Shown here in pieces: positions 1-10,041 of a stretch of 64,000 bases of DNA. Source of the stretch: Gentiana macrophylla (taxonomy: Eukaryota > Streptophyta > Magnoliopsida > Gentianales > Gentianaceae); contig CM047809.1 of assembly GCA_026214975.1 (NCBI GenBank), positions 25,332,241-25,396,240 of the forward strand, written 5' to 3'. Made by a program: the position numbers and the translations under genes. Numbering within the stretch: position 1 is the first letter of the stretch; each line of letters starts with the position of its first letter. The notes beneath the pieces are model-generated. The model ran no database searches, was not told where the DNA came from, and saw only the letters and a program-made list of their open reading frames with translations.

Positions 1-72
1 TTCATAAATAAATATTTTGGTTATCGTTTCTTCTACGAGTTGCCGCATGCAATTAATGTTATCGAGGGGGAT
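1..72. repeat. Edge fragment of the hAT-like family found at 2192-3170
   Basis: The first ~70 bases match 2291-2350 in the same orientation apart from small indels. The same segment occurs inverted inside 3318-3992. It is an internal piece of that family, cut by the window edge or by an old deletion; similarity stops near base 70, before the GC-rich part seen at 2345-2470. Confidence 0.6.
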
Positions 73-1291
73 TTTTCAACGTCATTTTTGAAGATGACTC
101 ACTAACGGTCATAAACAAGATGACAAATGATAGAGAAAACTTGTCTCACATTGGCAGCATAACTGATGATTGTCGAAGTTTTCTGCAATGTTTTTCTCTC
201 TCTAAATTCACTTTTCTTAGAGATGATGAAATTTTCTAGCACATCTCTTAGCAAATGAAGGCCTTAGTCTTATAGGAAGAATGACTTGGGGTTCATCCCC
301 TACTCCTAATGTAATTTGTGCCGCTTTGGCAGACAAAACTTAATAAAGTGTGTTGGGTTTTTTTTAAAAAAAAAAACCACACTCTATTATACAGGAGCCA
401 ATATAGATTGTGAGGATAATATTCTCTGTTCCTCTCTAACCGATGTACTACGTTTGTCCCTAAAGATATGCCGGTATAGAGTTTTCACCAATTTAAAAAA
501 AATGAAAAATGTCATAGATGTATGACAAAAATGCCTAGCTAATACACAATTTAACTATCATAAACCACCACAAGAAAAGAAAGGTTTAGCGACGTTTGAA
601 AACACCTAAAAGTCCATAAGAAGGCGTTTTTGTTGTAAAATGAATAAAAGTTGTTGAATTGATATAAATTAGAGGTAAAAAGAATAAAATGTTAATAAAT
701 AGTATATTGGTTTTATAAATAACTTATATTAAGGGACATAACATAAATCCAAAAATGAATTATATTTTGAAACGACGTATATTTAGAAACATATTTGTTT
801 TTTTTAAGTTGATGAAAAACATTTATGAACCATCAATAATTGTCATATTTTTCTCTTTTACCCTTATTTGTGAGTGAGAAACATAAAAGAAGAGCGTATT
901 AATTATACGAAAAAGATTATTCCGTCAAATAAAAACTAAAATGTAAATCCGCTTGAGTTTTTCACATAGATTAAGAAAGTTGGTTAAATTGATTATACAT
1001 CATTAATTTTGATGAAAAAGACTAAAATGACTTTTTGACTATTATTAATGCAAAGCAGTGAAAAGTGGCTGGGTATATAATAAGTGGGGGTAAAAAGAGA
1101 AAAATGTAATAAATGCTTCATTAATTATATAAATGGACTTACATTATGGGACAAAATAAAAAAGTTAAATGTACTTACATTTTAGGACGGAGGTAGTAAC
1201 TTTTTTACCCGCGGTCTAGCGATCCCCTTCCTCCTCGCCGAAACCCTAGCACCTCGTTTACTCATTTGAGCCGGTTTTGGTGAATTCCGCC
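73..1291. other. AT-rich sequence without a recognised gene
   Basis: Very AT-rich with homopolymer runs. The longest open frame (316-525) is low complexity and unconvincing. The last ~90 bases turn GC-richer and contain an aaaccctagc motif, which resembles the 5' leader of the pseudogene that follows. Confidence 0.5.
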
Positions 1292-1554
1292 ATGGATAAC
1301 CATCTCACAGTAGATTCTAGCAACGATATGGAAGGAGTTTAAGGAAGTTTAAGAAGAGACCATTCGAAGAGTACCAAATCGAATCGGAAGGAGCAACACC
1401 TTTAGTCTAGAAACAATGTGGCGGAGTTTCGATTTTGCAAGCGGGTGAGGATGACTTCGACGTCTACATTGGAGAAGATGAGCCAAATGATCATCTCATC
1501 CAGTTATGCATCAATATGCTTTAAAATTCCCGGTACTGGCCCTTCGCTCCTGAG

Positions 1555-2080
1555 CAGCGGACCTAGCTTTATGGGAAGGGCAACCGCCTCCTCGGATCCG
1601 GAAAAAACACTACTATACATGTTATGTAATTTTTTTGCTCCCCCTCCCCCCCTTAAAATTTATATATGCCCATATCATTTATAATAATTGGATAAACTGA
1701 TATAAAACTTTTATAATATGAATAAAAATACACCGGCATTACAAAAGTGATACATATAAACAAATATGAATAGCATTTTACTTATAAAAATTAAAAATAT
1801 TAATGTGTGAAATGTTTTTTTTTTCCCTCTAGAAACATTGTTTTTAATGTGTGAATATGTGAAATATTTATTTTTGGGGTAGAATGGTTAATGTGTTCGG
1901 ATATAATACGATATATAGTAATGTTTTTATTTAATATGTATCGCAAAATGTATAGTGGTGTTTATTTTCATTGATAGTAGTGTTTCTCCTCGAATACAAA
2001 GGGACAGAAAAAATCAATAGTATACATTTTGCTACTACTATTATCGCCCCCGTCACGCAGGATCTTCCGTCCGCCCCCTG
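1555..2080. mobile_element. Old non-autonomous hAT-like element
   Basis: The left end reads cagcggacctagc and the inverted right end cagggggcggacgg, typical of hAT termini starting CAG. The flanking octamers are CTCCTGAG and CCCCTAAG (6 of 8 identical), as expected for a decayed 8-bp target duplication. The interior is AT-rich without an open frame. Removing the element brings the two sides of the DUF4283-like pseudogene together. Imperfect ends make this moderately sure. Confidence 0.5.
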
Positions 2081-2191
2081 CCCCTAAGCCGAATCATCGT
2101 GTATGTCCCACCAGAAAGGATGATGAATCTGTGGAAGCCTTGGAGGCCAGCACTAATTGTCAAGGTATCAGGACGGACAGTCTCCAACAAC

Positions 2192-3170
2192 CAGGGCCGG
2201 CCCTCGCTTGTATTGGGCCTAAGACCAAGCTCCCGAATTAGGCCTTTTAGTTGAATTTTTTTTTTAAAACATACTTATTGTTAGATATTTTTTCATAAAT
2301 AAATATTTTGGTTATCGTTTGCTACGAGTTGCCGTACGAATTAATGTTATCGCAACGAAACGGGGTTCGACCTGCCCGGTCAGGTCGCGGTGGGTCAAGG
2401 GGGTAGCGTCCTTTCGCAGGGGTCGAGGGGGCAGCGCCAACTCGTGGGGGTTCGGGGGCAACGCCCCCGAAACCTAAATCAATGCATGCATCAGTTCATG
2501 AAGGGATATGCATTTTCAGATACACGCATTTTCGAACTGATATGTACCTACCATTTTGTGTAAGGGTTGCATGCTTTCATCCGGTGCAAGGAGTACATCC
2601 ATTCGTTTATGGGGTACTTGCAACCTATAAAAGACATAAGTATGAAGAAGAAAATCCATAAATTTGACAACATCATTAGAAAAACTTTGAGTGTTCTCGG
2701 GTTTGATTCAAACAAGTCACTGTTTGAATCAAACACCCTCATCGTATCCTGAAAGAGATTTTCATTTGATCCCTTAGTGACAAATCGTGTTGGACAAAAC
2801 ATCTCTTAAAAGACAACGTTATTAACGTGCCTTGGAGTTTCTAATTCTCTGTCAAATCCTAAGTACTACATTTTTTCCAACACTTATCGCATTTTTAACA
2901 TCCGTATATGCAAAAAATTAATAAAACTTTTTTGTATATATCTTTTTTTTTTTGGTCAAGTAAATTTTTTTTATTAGGGCCTTTATCAATTAGAATAAAA
3001 ACAAATTTGGGCCTCTACCAAAAAAGAAAATTAACATATTTTTTTAGGTTGGATCGGATTAAATCTACACGATTTTTTTTTTCTTTTAGCGAAACATTTA
3101 CCGTTGGGCCTCCCGACAGAATTGGGCCTAAGACCCGGGTCTCGAAGGCCTTAGGGGAGGGCCGGCCTTG
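2192..3170. mobile_element. Non-autonomous hAT-like element, copy A
   Basis: It starts cagggccggccct and ends agggccggccttg, imperfect terminal inverted repeats of a hAT-type family. Its left ~350 bases are the inverted counterpart of the right part of 3318-3992, and its right ~220 bases of that element's left part, so the two are sister copies in opposite orientation. No matching 8-bp duplication was found (CCAACAAC on the left, TATAGATT on the right), so an end may have been altered. It holds a GC-rich segment at about 2350-2475 that the sister lacks. The two overlapping small frames at 2548-2802 and 2567-2752 lie on opposite strands and look fortuitous. No transposase. Confidence 0.7.
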
Positions 3171-3317
3171 TATAGATTTAGACTTTTACAGAAAATGTAC
3201 AGAAACTGATCCAAACCATATATACGGATCTGTGATTTGAAAGAAAAAACTTATTCAAACACATAATACAGTTTCCGTAGGCTTTATGTAATAACTCCCG
3301 TTTCGTATTCCTATCAT

Positions 3318-3992
3318 CAGGGTCGGCCCTATAGTGAGGCCAGAGAGACCGCGGTCTTAAGTCCAACGGTGCCGGAAGGGCCCAACGGTACATGTTTCGC
3401 TAAAAGAAATTTTTTTTTGTGTAGATTCAATCCGATCCAACCTAATATAATATATGAATTTTTTTTTTTTGATAAAGGCCCAAATTTTTGTTCTGATGAT
3501 GCTTTCAAACTTGTGTAAAATTCATATGCATACTATGCCTTTTTATAGGCTGAAGGAAGGCCAATTCGAACTGAGGTGTTCCTACACGAAAATGTAAGGG
3601 TTATCACTATTCGCATGCAGAGGTGCATCAGTTCGAAATTCAGAATCTGAAAAGGAGCATGGATTCGAAAATGCATATCCCTTCATGAACCCCGTTTCGT
3701 TGCGATAACATTAATTCGTACGGCAACTCGTATGCAAATGATAATCAAAACATTTATTTTTGAAAAAATATCTAACAGTTTTGTGTATAAGTATGAATTT
3801 GGTTTTTGTTTCTAAATATGCTAGAAAAGACTACTTTGTAGGTATGTTTTGAGGCTACAAATAGATTAAATTTTGTATTTACAGATGTTAAAAACACGAT
3901 AAGTATGTCTTTATAAAAAAAATACTACTTCAACTAAAAGGCCCAATTCGGGAACTTGACCTTAAACCCAAAAAACGCCAGGGCCGGCCCTG
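3318..3992. mobile_element. Non-autonomous hAT-like element, copy B, with perfect 8-bp TSD
   Basis: A 675-bp element with ends cagggtcggccct and agggccggccctg. It is flanked by the perfect octamer CCTATCAT at 3310-3317 and 3993-4000, the 8-bp duplication characteristic of hAT insertions. It is the inverted sister of copy A, with a shorter middle. It has no coding capacity, so it would need a hAT transposase encoded elsewhere. Its perfect duplication suggests a younger insertion than copy A. Confidence 0.88.
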
Positions 3993-4156
3993 CCTATCAT
4001 TATTGTCTTCGACATTGTATTACTTTATCTACCTTTTTGTGCCATTCGGAGTTGTTGTTTGAATAGGTCTAGACTTTGTATACACTTTTATAAAGTATTG
4101 AGTTGGTTAACATTTGTGAAATTGCTTTTTTATCGTTTTGCGAGTACACTGAGAAG

Positions 4157-4924
4157 TGTTGGTGATTTAAGTATAATCACAAGCCGTTGAGGTAATCGGG
4201 GCTTAGTACAAGGGTGGATATACTCGTAACACTTAATAATAAGTTTGGAGGTGCGGAGTGCACGCTTATATAAGTGTATATGAGTATACGGATGGAAAAT
4301 AAGCAAGTATAGTTCGAGAAAATCACTTAAAGGACCGGAAAACCAGTTAAAGGACCAAAAATCAGCTTTTTGGTGAAACAGAGTGACAAAGCGCGCGCTG
4401 TGGTCGACAAAGCTGCGCTGTGGTGATTCAGCATGCCTAAATGTTGAACAGAGAGTTTTGCGATTTTCTGTTGATCACAGGCTGGCCACAGGCGCCCGCC
4501 TGTGGCCCGAAAACTGATTTTTAGGTACCTCTTGGTCCTTTTAAGTGGTTATAACCAAGTGATACCTTTTCACTTAGGTTGCAACCTTAAATTACGAACT
4601 TGTAACTTATTTCTCTGCAATCCAAGTACCATAAAAGGCTTTTTTACACTGTTGAACAAACACACAACAATTGTATGCATCCTTGATAAAGTCTTAAACA
4701 TCTAAACACTTCAAGTAATTTTTTGATCTATTTTGTCCTAGACAAAAGGCAAGGCTCTCAGTCTGTATCTCACTTAAATTATTCGTGATACTCCGGACAA
4801 GTTAGGGGTCGAATAAATTTAAGAAGGACAGCGATATACGCGTGACTGCGAGGATCCGTTCTTCACAAAATTTGCAGGTTTTTTATAGTATTGGTGATCA
4901 ATCAAGACCCTCAAAACTACAACA
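4157..4924 (+). repeat. 5' LTR of copia A
   Basis: 768 bp, starting TGTTGGTG and ending ACAACA. The copy at 9452-10041 plus 20783-20962 is very similar, differing mainly by small indels around 4385-4440 and 4485-4515. A TATATAAG box at 4267-4274 is a plausible core promoter. Confidence 0.9.
4267..4274 (+). promoter_or_regulatory. Candidate TATA box in the copia A 5' LTR
   Basis: TATATAAG about 110 bp inside the LTR, conserved in the 3' LTR copy near 9562. Position and sequence fit an LTR core promoter; activity is inferred only. Confidence 0.4.
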
Positions 4925-4953
4925 ATCTTCTTAAATTTATTGTTTTGATCACA

Positions 4954-5834
4954 ATGGTGAATGCAAAAGATTTGATGATGAATTTCGGGAAATTAGACAA
5001 GTTTGAAGGAGTTGATTTCCGGAGGTGGCAAAGGAAGATGTATTTCCTTCTCACAACATTGAAAGTGGTGTATGTTCTTAGCACAGAAATACCAGAAGTT
5101 GATGATGATGCACCGTTGGAGGAATTGCGAAGGTGGAACAAATGGGAAAATGATGACTACATCTATCGTGGTCACATTGTCAATGGTATGTCTGATTCGT
5201 TATTTGACATTTATCAAAACTTTGCTTCTGCAAAAGAGTTATGGGATGCACTAGAAACTAAGTATTTAAATGAAGATGCATCTGCTAAAAAGTTTCTAGT
5301 TGGTAATTTTATGAAATACATGATGGTAGATTCACGATCTCAGTAATGGAACAATTCAATGAACTACAACGCATTTTAGGCCAATTTGCACAACACAAAA
5401 TGGAAATGGATGAAGCCATTTACTGCTTTCTAGTATCATTGACAAACTACCACCATCATGGAAGGATTTTAAGCATATGTTGAAATACAAAAAGAAGAAC
5501 TCTCCTTGGTTGAACTTGGTAGCCATCTGCGCATTGAGGAATCCTCGCAGCGCGGGAGGGGATTAAAACCAAGGGCAAGGAAATTGATGAATCCACATCC
5601 ATTCATGTGATGGAGGCTTGGGAGAGTTCTAAAACTAACAAAGGAAATACCATGGCAAGAAAAGAAAAGTCAAATGACAAAGAATGCGGAAAAGGCCAAA
5701 AGGGCTGTTGGATTTGTGGTAAGGCAGGACACTACAAGGCCGATTGCCGAGTTCGAAAGAATGGTAAAGGCAAGGGTCCGGATCAAGGGTCGAAAGACCA
5801 AGGACCACCACATCATCAAGGTCGAGAATGTTAA
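4954..5834 (+). pseudogene. Copia A gag with zinc knuckle
   Basis: Starts at ATG 4954, 30 bp after the LTR, with MVNAKDLMMNFGKLDKFEG, a typical plant Copia Gag N-terminus, followed by a FRRWQRKM-type motif and the UBN2-like region. Gag forms the particle that packages element RNA. The first frame stops at 5344-5346; the coding continues in another frame (MEQFNELQRILGQFAQ). The nucleic-acid-binding knuckle CWICGKAGHYKADC (CX2CX4HX4C) lies near 5707-5750. At least two frame changes break the polyprotein. The start is chosen because it opens directly onto conserved Gag sequence. Confidence 0.85.
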
Positions 5835-6438
5835 TTATGGTATTAATTCGGTTATGAATTATGTGCCATTTATTTACGAAGCTTTTTATATGCGAGATGA
5901 TGATGTTACGTGGTGGATCGACTCGGGAGCAACAAGACATGTATGCAAAGATCGTATTTGGTTTGAAGACTTTGAACCAAAGGTGAATAATAGATCTATC
6001 TTAAAGATGGGAAGCAGTCGTCGAAGGTCAGTAATAAGTGGTGTAGGAACTATTACTTTAAATTTCGATTCTGGAAAATCTGTAAAACTATTTAATGTTT
6101 TATTTGTGCCATGCATTCGAAAAAACCTTGTTTCGGGTGCTTTGTTATGTAAATCGGGCAACAAACAAGTTTATGAGTCCGATAGGTTTATTTTGTCAAA
6201 ACATGGTGTATTTGTTGGTTTTGGTTATTTGTGTAATAACATGTTTATGCTTAATGTTGTTAATAATAAAGTTAATCAAGTTATGCATATTTACGATGTT
6301 AATATTTCAAAGTTGTGGCATGCACGATTAGGACACGTACATTACAAGCGTATGCATGTTATGTGTAAGAATGCTTTGATTCCCCTTTTGATATCAATAT
6401 GGATAAGTGTACTAATTGTATGCTTACTAAGATTGTAA
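5835..6438 (+). pseudogene. Copia A aspartic protease and GAG-pre-integrase region
   Basis: Follows the zinc knuckle in the frame running to 6438. The retropepsin active site is visible as WWIDSGATRHVC near 5912-5947, with the catalytic Asp in DSGA. Downstream the LWHARLGHVHYKRM motif at about 6313-6354 marks the GAG-pre-integrase zinc-binding region (H...H, then CTNCML-type cysteines in a shifted frame). The protease cleaves the element polyprotein. A frameshift near 6375 replaces the normal continuation and leads to a stop at 6436-6438. Confidence 0.82.
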
Positions 6439-7331
6439 GACAACCTTTTCATGGTGTTGAAAGGTCGCTCTACAATTTTGGAACTTATCCATAGTGATTT
6501 GTGTGATCTTTATGCCACACCTTCTTTGGGAAATAAGAAATATGTTGTTACTTTTATAGATGATCATACTCGCTTTTGTCATGTATATTTACTTAATACA
6601 AAAGACGAAGCACTTGATAAGTTTAAAGTTTATAAAAGTGAAGTTGAATTGCAATTAAATTCAAGTATCAAACGTTTTACAATGCCGATAGAGGTGGTGA
6701 ATTCTATGATCCAATCTACTTGGTCGTGTGGTATAATACACGAGGTTCTTGCACCATATACGCCACAACAAAATGGCATTGCAGAGAGGAAAAACCGTAC
6801 TCTAAAAGAGATGGTAAATTCCATGTTATCCTACTCGGGATTGAGCGGTGGATTTTGGGGTGAGGCCATGTTAACGGCTGTTATCTACTAAACAAATTCC
6901 TAATAAAAGGAATTACGCTACCCCGTATGAACTTTGGTTCAAAAAAAACCAAACTTGAATTACTTGAAAGTTTGGGGCTGCGAAGCGGTTGTTAGACTTC
7001 CGATCCTAAAATTAAAACTTTAGGAGAAAGAGGCATCGATTGCATATTCATTGGATATGCAAGTCATTCAAAGGCATATAGGTTTTATGTTTTAGAACCT
7101 AGTGATTCCGTGCCTGCACATTCGGTTATAGAATCACGTGATGCTATCTTTGATGAGAATAGATTTACTTCTATTCCTAGACCAAAGGATATTGCTCCTA
7201 CAATAGTTGGAGTGGAGAATTTGGAGAATAATGATTCTCAAGTTGAGCCTTCTGAACTTCGAAGAAGTAAGAGGTCTAGAATAGCGAAAACATTTCCACC
7301 GGATTTTGTTACTTATTTGGTAGAAGGTTAG
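6439..7331 (+). pseudogene. Copia A integrase
   Basis: Catalytic-core landmarks are the first-Asp region (ELIHSDLCDLYATPS) near 6480-6525, FIDDHTRFCHVYLL, the DRGGEF region near 6680-6710 (frame-shifted), and YTPQQNGIAERKNRTLKEM near 6759-6812 containing the catalytic Glu. The C-terminal part (LKVWGCEA, then IGYASHSKAYRF) is spread over further frames to 7331, ending in a Lys/Arg-rich RRSKRSRIAK segment. Integrase inserts the cDNA into chromosomal DNA. Stops after 6891 and near 6960 show it is non-functional as written. Confidence 0.85.
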
Positions 7332-7403
7332 AGAAATGAAGTTGGATATCAATACTCATATTGCTACAATATTGAGGATGATCCAAGAACATTTTCTGAG
7401 GCG

Positions 7404-8240
7404 ATGGGATCTCAGGATGTATCATTTTGGAAAGAAGCCATCAATGACGAGATGGATTCCATAATGGGTAACAATACGTGGATTCTTACGGATTTACCAC
7501 GTGGTTGCAAACCATTAGGTTGCAAATGGATTTTCAAAAGGAAAATGAGAGTCGATGATCTTGTTGATCGATATAAAGCCCGGTTAGTTATACAAGGCTT
7601 TAGGCAAAGGAAGGTATCGATTATTTCGATACTTATGCTCCGTTGCTAGAATCTCTCTCAATCAGGTTATTGATTGCCTTAGCGCAATTCATAACTTGGT
7701 GATCCATCAAATGGATGTTAAAACAACGTTTCTAAATGGAGATTTGGATGAGGAAATATACATGAAGCAACCGGAAGGATTTATTATGCCCGATAACGAG
7801 CATAAGGTTTGTGAACTTGTTAAATCATTGTATGGACTCAAACAAGCTCTAAAACAATGGCATCAAAAGTTTGATGAGGTTGTCTTGGCTAGTGGGTTTA
7901 AACTCAATCGATCGGACAAGTGTATTTATAGTAGATTTGATGAAACCGGTAGCGTGTGATAATCTGTCTATATGTCGATGACATGTTGATTTTTGGTACG
8001 AACCAAAATCAGGTTGATAAGTGTAAAGAACTCTTATCTTCTAGATTCTCTATGAAAGACATGGGGGAGGCATATGTAATTCTTGGTATTAAAATCAAGA
8101 GAAATCAGGGAGGATTTTCACTAACACAGTCTCATTATATTGAGAAAGTGTTGAAAAAGTTTAATTGTGAAAATTGTACTCTGGCAAATTCTCCCATGGA
8201 GCCTCATGAGAAGCTTGGACCTAATAAAGGTGAAATAGTG
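7404..8240 (+). pseudogene. Copia A reverse transcriptase
   Basis: Begins with the conserved WKEAINDEMDSIMGNNTW motif, then GCKWIFKRKMRVDDL and YKARLVIQGF. A frameshift near 7610 breaks the YFDTYAPV motif. A second segment from 7696 has MDVKTTFLNGDLDEEIYM and LYGLKQ. The polymerase centre [10 protein letters not shown] is at about 7966-7995, just after the stop at 7957-7959. RT copies element RNA into cDNA. Copia-type features are the MDVKTxFLNG and YVDDM boxes. Confidence 0.88.
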
Positions 8241-8929
8241 AATCAACTTGAATATTCACGAGTCATTGGTTGTTTGATGTATGCAATGACTAGTACACGA
8301 CCGGATATCGCCTATGCAGTTGGGAAACTAAGTAGATATACTAATAACCCAGGTAACTGCCATTGGAGAGCGGTTGTTCGTGTATTGAGATATCTAAAGT
8401 CTACCAAAGATTTTGGTTTGACTTATGTTGCATATCCTTCGGTGATTGAAGGATATTCAGATGCTAGTTGGATATCTAATGTAGAAGATCATTCTTCTAC
8501 TAGTGGATGGGTGTTTGTTTTAGGTGGAGGTGCCATTTCTTGGGCTTCTAAGAAACAGACATGTATATCTAGCTCGACTATGGAGTCGGAGTTTATTGCC
8601 TTGGCAGCAGCCGGTTAGAGGCAGAATGGCTTAGTAATTTGATTCATGAAATTCCTTTATGGCCTAAACCAATATCACCAATATCTATCCATTGTGATAG
8701 CTCATCTACACTGTCTAAAGCATATAGTCAAGTGTATAATGGTAAGTCACGACACTTAGGCGTTAGACATAGCGCGGCACGTGAGTTGATCTCTCACGGG
8801 GTGATATCGGTTGTGTATGTGAGATCTCAAAGAAATTTGGCTGATCATTTGACGAAAGGATTGGCTAAGGACTTGTTACAAAAGTCGGTTGTCGGGATGG
8901 GTTTACAACTTTGTATAAGTTTACGATAA
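8241..8929 (+). pseudogene. Copia A RNase H
   Basis: From the [15 protein letters not shown] connection the sequence passes into RNase H: GYSDASW (first catalytic Asp) near 8452-8472, [17 protein letters not shown], then [12 protein letters not shown] carrying the catalytic Glu. After a stop at 8616-8618 it continues from 8639 with IHCDSSSTLSKA, RHLGVRHSAARELI and NLADHLTKGL, ending at 8929. RNase H removes the RNA strand during cDNA synthesis. The break at 8616 is local: the upstream and downstream halves are both well conserved. Confidence 0.87.
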
Positions 8930-9451
8930 TGGGGCCTTGATTTCCTTTTGGTACAATGCCTTAGGCTAAATTCAATGTGGTAAGCTTGTTTTTGAAAACT
9001 TGAGCACATGTATTAATCCCGAAGGTATGTCTTTGTTTACACATGAGATTAGGTTGAAGTGTTATCTTCTTAATGAATCTTATAAAGTGCTAGTGCAAGT
9101 GCACGGTAAACTAAAGATTCACCTATATGAGTATAAGTATGGCGGCTTCAAGGAAAGTTGGGTTGGCTTTCTAAATGCTCAAGAATGGATATGGACACAA
9201 GGCCGGTTTTCAAGAATGGTGCCAAGTATAATACTTTGAAGTAGTTTCAATTTATGTGTATTGTTATGTACATGTATTCAAAATGTGTAAGGGGTTCAAT
9301 GCTTAGTCACACCCCAATACTCGAATATTTGCGTGTAATAATACTAGATGGAAATTCAATCTTCGTGACATTTTCATTGAATCATGAGTTGGTTTGTTTT
9401 ATGACTGTTTTGTTTTACTAAACCAAGGATTACACTTAAATGGGGGAGGAA
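8930..9451 (+). other. Copia A 3' untranslated region with polypurine tract
   Basis: Non-coding tail between RNase H and the 3' LTR. A 79-codon frame at 9000-9239 matches no recognised retroelement domain. The polypurine tract TGGGGGAGGAA (9441-9451) abuts the LTR and would prime plus-strand synthesis. Confidence 0.75.
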
Positions 9452-10041
9452 TGTTGGTGATTTAAGTATAATCACAAGCCGTTGAGGTAATCGGGGCTTA
9501 GTACAAGGGTGGATATACTCGTAACACTTAATAATAAGTTTGGAGGTGCGGAGTGCACGCTTATATAAGTGTATATGAGTATACGGATGGAAAATAAGCA
9601 AGTATAGTTCGAGAAAATCACTTAAGGGACGGAAAACCAGATTAAAGGACCAAAAATCAGCTTTTGGTGAAAGCAGTGACAGGCCTGCGCTTTGTGGTAT
9701 CGATAAAGCGCGCTTTGTGTGTGATTCAACATGCCTAAATGTTGAGCAGAGAGTTTTGCGATTTTACGTTGATCACAGTGGCCACAGCGCCGCTGTGGCC
9801 AGCGATTTTTAGGTACCTCTTGGTCCTTTTAAGTGGTTATAACCAAGTGATACCTTTTCACTTAGGTTGCAACCTTAAATTCTGAACTTGTAACTTATTT
9901 CTCTGCAATCCAAGTACCATAAAAGGCTTTTTACATTGTTGAACAAACACACAACAATTGTATGCATCCTTGATAAAGTCTTAAACATCTAAACACTTCA
10001 AGTAATCTTTTGATCTATTTTGTCCTAGACAAAAGGCAAGG
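9452..10041 (+). repeat. 3' LTR of copia A, left part
   Basis: Matches 4157-4742 up to the point where the gypsy element begins at 10042. The last five bases, CAAGG (10037-10041), are the target duplication of that insertion. Confidence 0.92.

Larger units (their letters stand above)
1292..3317 (+). pseudogene. LINE ORF1-like (DUF4283) pseudogene split by two hAT-type elements
   Basis: Three separated pieces appear to belong together. 1292-1554 begins with ATG after a C-rich leader and includes an acidic stretch (GEDDFDVYIGEDEPND in one frame) but has stops and frame changes. 2081-2191 reads PLSRIIVYVPPERMMN and then LWKPWRPALIVKV, the Trp-Lys/Arg-Pro-Trp...Leu-Ile-Val-Lys signature that opens DUF4283. 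3171-3317 resumes with YRFRLLQKMYRN, a stop, then KPYIRICDL, which is the following part of the same domain. DUF4283 is known from ORF1 of plant LINEs and related zinc-knuckle proteins, where it is thought to bind nucleic acid. The interruptions are the elements at 1555-2080 and 2192-3170. No ORF2 endonuclease or reverse transcriptase was found nearby, so this is a 5' remnant or a solitary DUF4283 gene relic. The domain call rests on motifs, not on a search. Confidence 0.55.

Noticed and set aside
2548..2802. Overlapping opposite-strand frames of 84 and 61 codons
   Set aside because: They lie inside a non-autonomous hAT-like element, overlap each other and show no domain.
9000..9239. 79-codon frame after copia A RNase H
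   Set aside because: In the 3' untranslated region before the polypurine tract; no recognised domain and no sign of an env-like gene.
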